A DNA stretch of 64,000 nucleotides from Stercorarius parasiticus (Eukaryota > Chordata > Aves > Charadriiformes > Stercorariidae), in assembly GCA_013396915.1 (NCBI GenBank), contig VWZL01004596.1, positions 315,202-379,201 on the forward strand, given 5' to 3'. The first letter of the stretch is position 1. Each line of letters opens with the position of its first letter. The translations under genes were made by a program, and so were the position numbers. Under the pieces are notes generated by a model that was not told where the DNA came from, did no database searches, and worked only from the letters and a program-made list of their open reading frames with translations. This document shows positions 62,172 through 64,000 of the stretch, piece by piece.

Positions 62172-64000
62172 GCCCGTCTAAACTCACTCAGACTCCGAAA
62201 CAAGGGAGCTGCATCCGGACTGCCTATTGGGTACAATCTGTAGCCTTTGTCAGCCCCCAAACCACGTACAGATGTTGTCTGGAAGAGTGTTAGCTGACCC
62301 AGACCAGACCCATGCCGGAGCTGTGCTAGCAGTTTAACAGCATAGAGACTCCTTGTTCCAAGCCTGTGTCCAGGCCTAGACTTTACACCCTTTGCGTAAG
62401 GTGTATATTGTGCTTTGTTCCTTAATTTTTTTCTGCTGTGTCTGTTGGAGTCAAGAAATAGGTTCAAGTTGCCTCTCCTGTACTTCATGCTCTGGGACTG
62501 AGGGTGAGGGGAATGTTTCTATTGCTGCAATGAGATGTGGTTAGGCTCTATGGTACTGTGATAGTGGGCAGACGTTGCAGAGATATCTAAAATGTTTTAT
62601 AACACTATCTTTCTAGGCACCCTTTCTCCACAGCTCATGTCAGCCAGAATTTGGAAAATTTTATCTAAAATTTTTCAACCACACATAAAAATGAGAGTAT
62701 GGCAAATATGCTGACCTGGTTGAAAGCTTACAATACTTCAACTTGGAAGTCTTACTTCTTCCAGGCTTTATAGAAAAAGGCATCTTTGGTATCAAGTAAG
62801 CCCCTTCTGCTATCTCTAGGAAAACATGAATTGTCCAAATCATAAACTGCAACCGATTTTCATTTGGACACCCTCAGCAGAAGCTTGTTAGAATTTGGCA
62901 GCTAAATTCCTGGCTGGTGACATCTGCAGCAAGCATTCTCCAGCTCTCCAGCTTCGGCCTGCCAGCTCATCTGCCTGTGTGCAGCTCCATGCTGCAACTC
63001 AGCCGGCAGCTTCTTCTGTGAAGAGCAGAGCACCACAGGGTGAGGCGTGGGGAGCAGGGCCAGCAGGTAAAGCAGATAAAAAGGGCAAAAGTTGGAAACT
63101 GTACTAGGACTTGATATTATAGGAAAGAAGGAGCTGTGAGGAAGGAGAATAAGCAGTGAGAAAGCAGAACCAGCATTTGTACAGCCCCATGTCTGTTCTT
63201 TCTCATACAGCATTGAAACAATCCAAAGCTTTCTTGAGTCTCCATGTTTCTTTGTTTGTTGGCAAGCGTCTGTATTATCTGGTGATGAAGTATGCATCCT
63301 ACATCCCTCAAGTTTGTTGATTGAGTTTCTCCCTCATGCAGCTGATCCCCATGGATGATAACAGATGTCTACCACTACCAATTACTTATTAGCACATGTG
63401 GTAAAGATCGGTACTGGGGACCTAAAAGGTTTCAGTTCCATTTGGAGGTCACGAGGGTTTCGTATAATGTCATTTATTTTCAGTTAACATGGCAAGTGAC
63501 TTGATAATTCCAATAAATTACTAAGTACTTAAAGTAAACCTGGCTGGAAATACAAATTCCTGTCCAGCTGAAAATTTTAACAGTTGCCATTTCACTTGAG
63601 ACAAAATAGAAAAAAAAAGTTACTGTGGTTTTGTGGTACAACACTAAGGCAAAATGCCCTTCTAATTTTTCTCTGTGAGCTATGTCTTCATATGGGCATG
63701 AAGAAAATGAGGTGATCAAAGATTTTATGGAAGGATGACTTTGATCTTATAGATGGCATAAGGCAGGGCTTAATCCAAAATTAACATGCTATATGGGTTA
63801 ATTAAAGGAAAAAAATGTGAGAAAGACAGTTCTACTCTTGAACAGTTCATTTAGCTTATCTTTAATGCAAATTGTCAATGCAATTCCTGTCATGAAAATA
63901 AATCTCATTAAAAATACATCACTTCTTCACACACATGTAAACCGAGAAAAGAATGTGCTCCTACCAGGTGAATTTGATGTTACTCAGCTGCAGAGAAAAG
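62172..64000. other. non-coding DNA
   Basis: A somewhat GC-richer segment at 62,172-62,490 is open on the minus strand for 111 codons without similarity. Nothing else is supported. Confidence 0.35.

Noticed and set aside
1..64000. CRISPR arrays, operons, tRNA or rRNA genes, defence systems
   Set aside because: The window is vertebrate nuclear DNA; no regularly spaced repeats, no tRNA B-box with matching A-box, and no rRNA sequence seen.

Overview
The window looks like nuclear DNA of a bird. The main evidence is several CR1 LINE fragments ending in the typical avian CR1 3' tail (tandem octamers related to tcatagaa), sparse repeats overall, and older amniote relics (MIR-like and L3/CR1-like). 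There is no bacterial gene organisation. Almost all short open frames look like chance, and the window is mostly intergenic or intronic.

Layout: (1) 1-300 is the edge of a CpG island, probably the promoter/first exon of a gene lying mainly outside the window or spliced through it. (2) 300-37,300 is non-coding DNA with CR1 copies at about 8.72, 19.9, 20.4, 30.26 and 35.44 kb, MIR-like relics near 1.6 and 24.6 kb, simple repeats, and an unexplained repeated 29-mer at 10.74 and 12.19 kb. (3) About 37,336-42,558 is an endogenous retrovirus in a non-canonical order: env, polypurine tract, one LTR, a serine-tRNA-type primer binding site, gag, protease. Pol is absent and no second LTR is seen. All of its genes are broken, and the protease end carries an assembly gap and a duplicated stretch. 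(4) 42,559-43,874 is the one convincing host gene: a 296-codon intronless ANKRD9-family reading frame behind a MEF2-plus-TATA promoter that starts about 70 bases after the retroviral DNA stops. (5) 43,875-54,280 is non-coding apart from a GC-rich stretch with long uncharacterised frames (45.4-46.8 kb) and an old CR1 fragment (51.8-52.7 kb). (6) 54,700-54,970 is a second CpG island with YY1 and ETS sites, probably another promoter. (7) The rest is non-coding, with a tandem repeat at 62.1 kb that contains four forkhead-type motifs.

How things work together: the ANKRD9-like gene has a compact promoter whose upstream neighbourhood is now retroviral, so its older distal regulation may have been separated from it or replaced. 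The retrovirus cannot be a working virus as assembled. The most unusual points are the permuted env-LTR-gag order around a single LTR, an unusual cysteine spacing (CX11CC) in the Env transmembrane subunit, a gag ATG three bases after the primer binding site, and an env frame interrupted only by in-frame stop codons. I found no CRISPR array, operon or defence system, and none is expected here.
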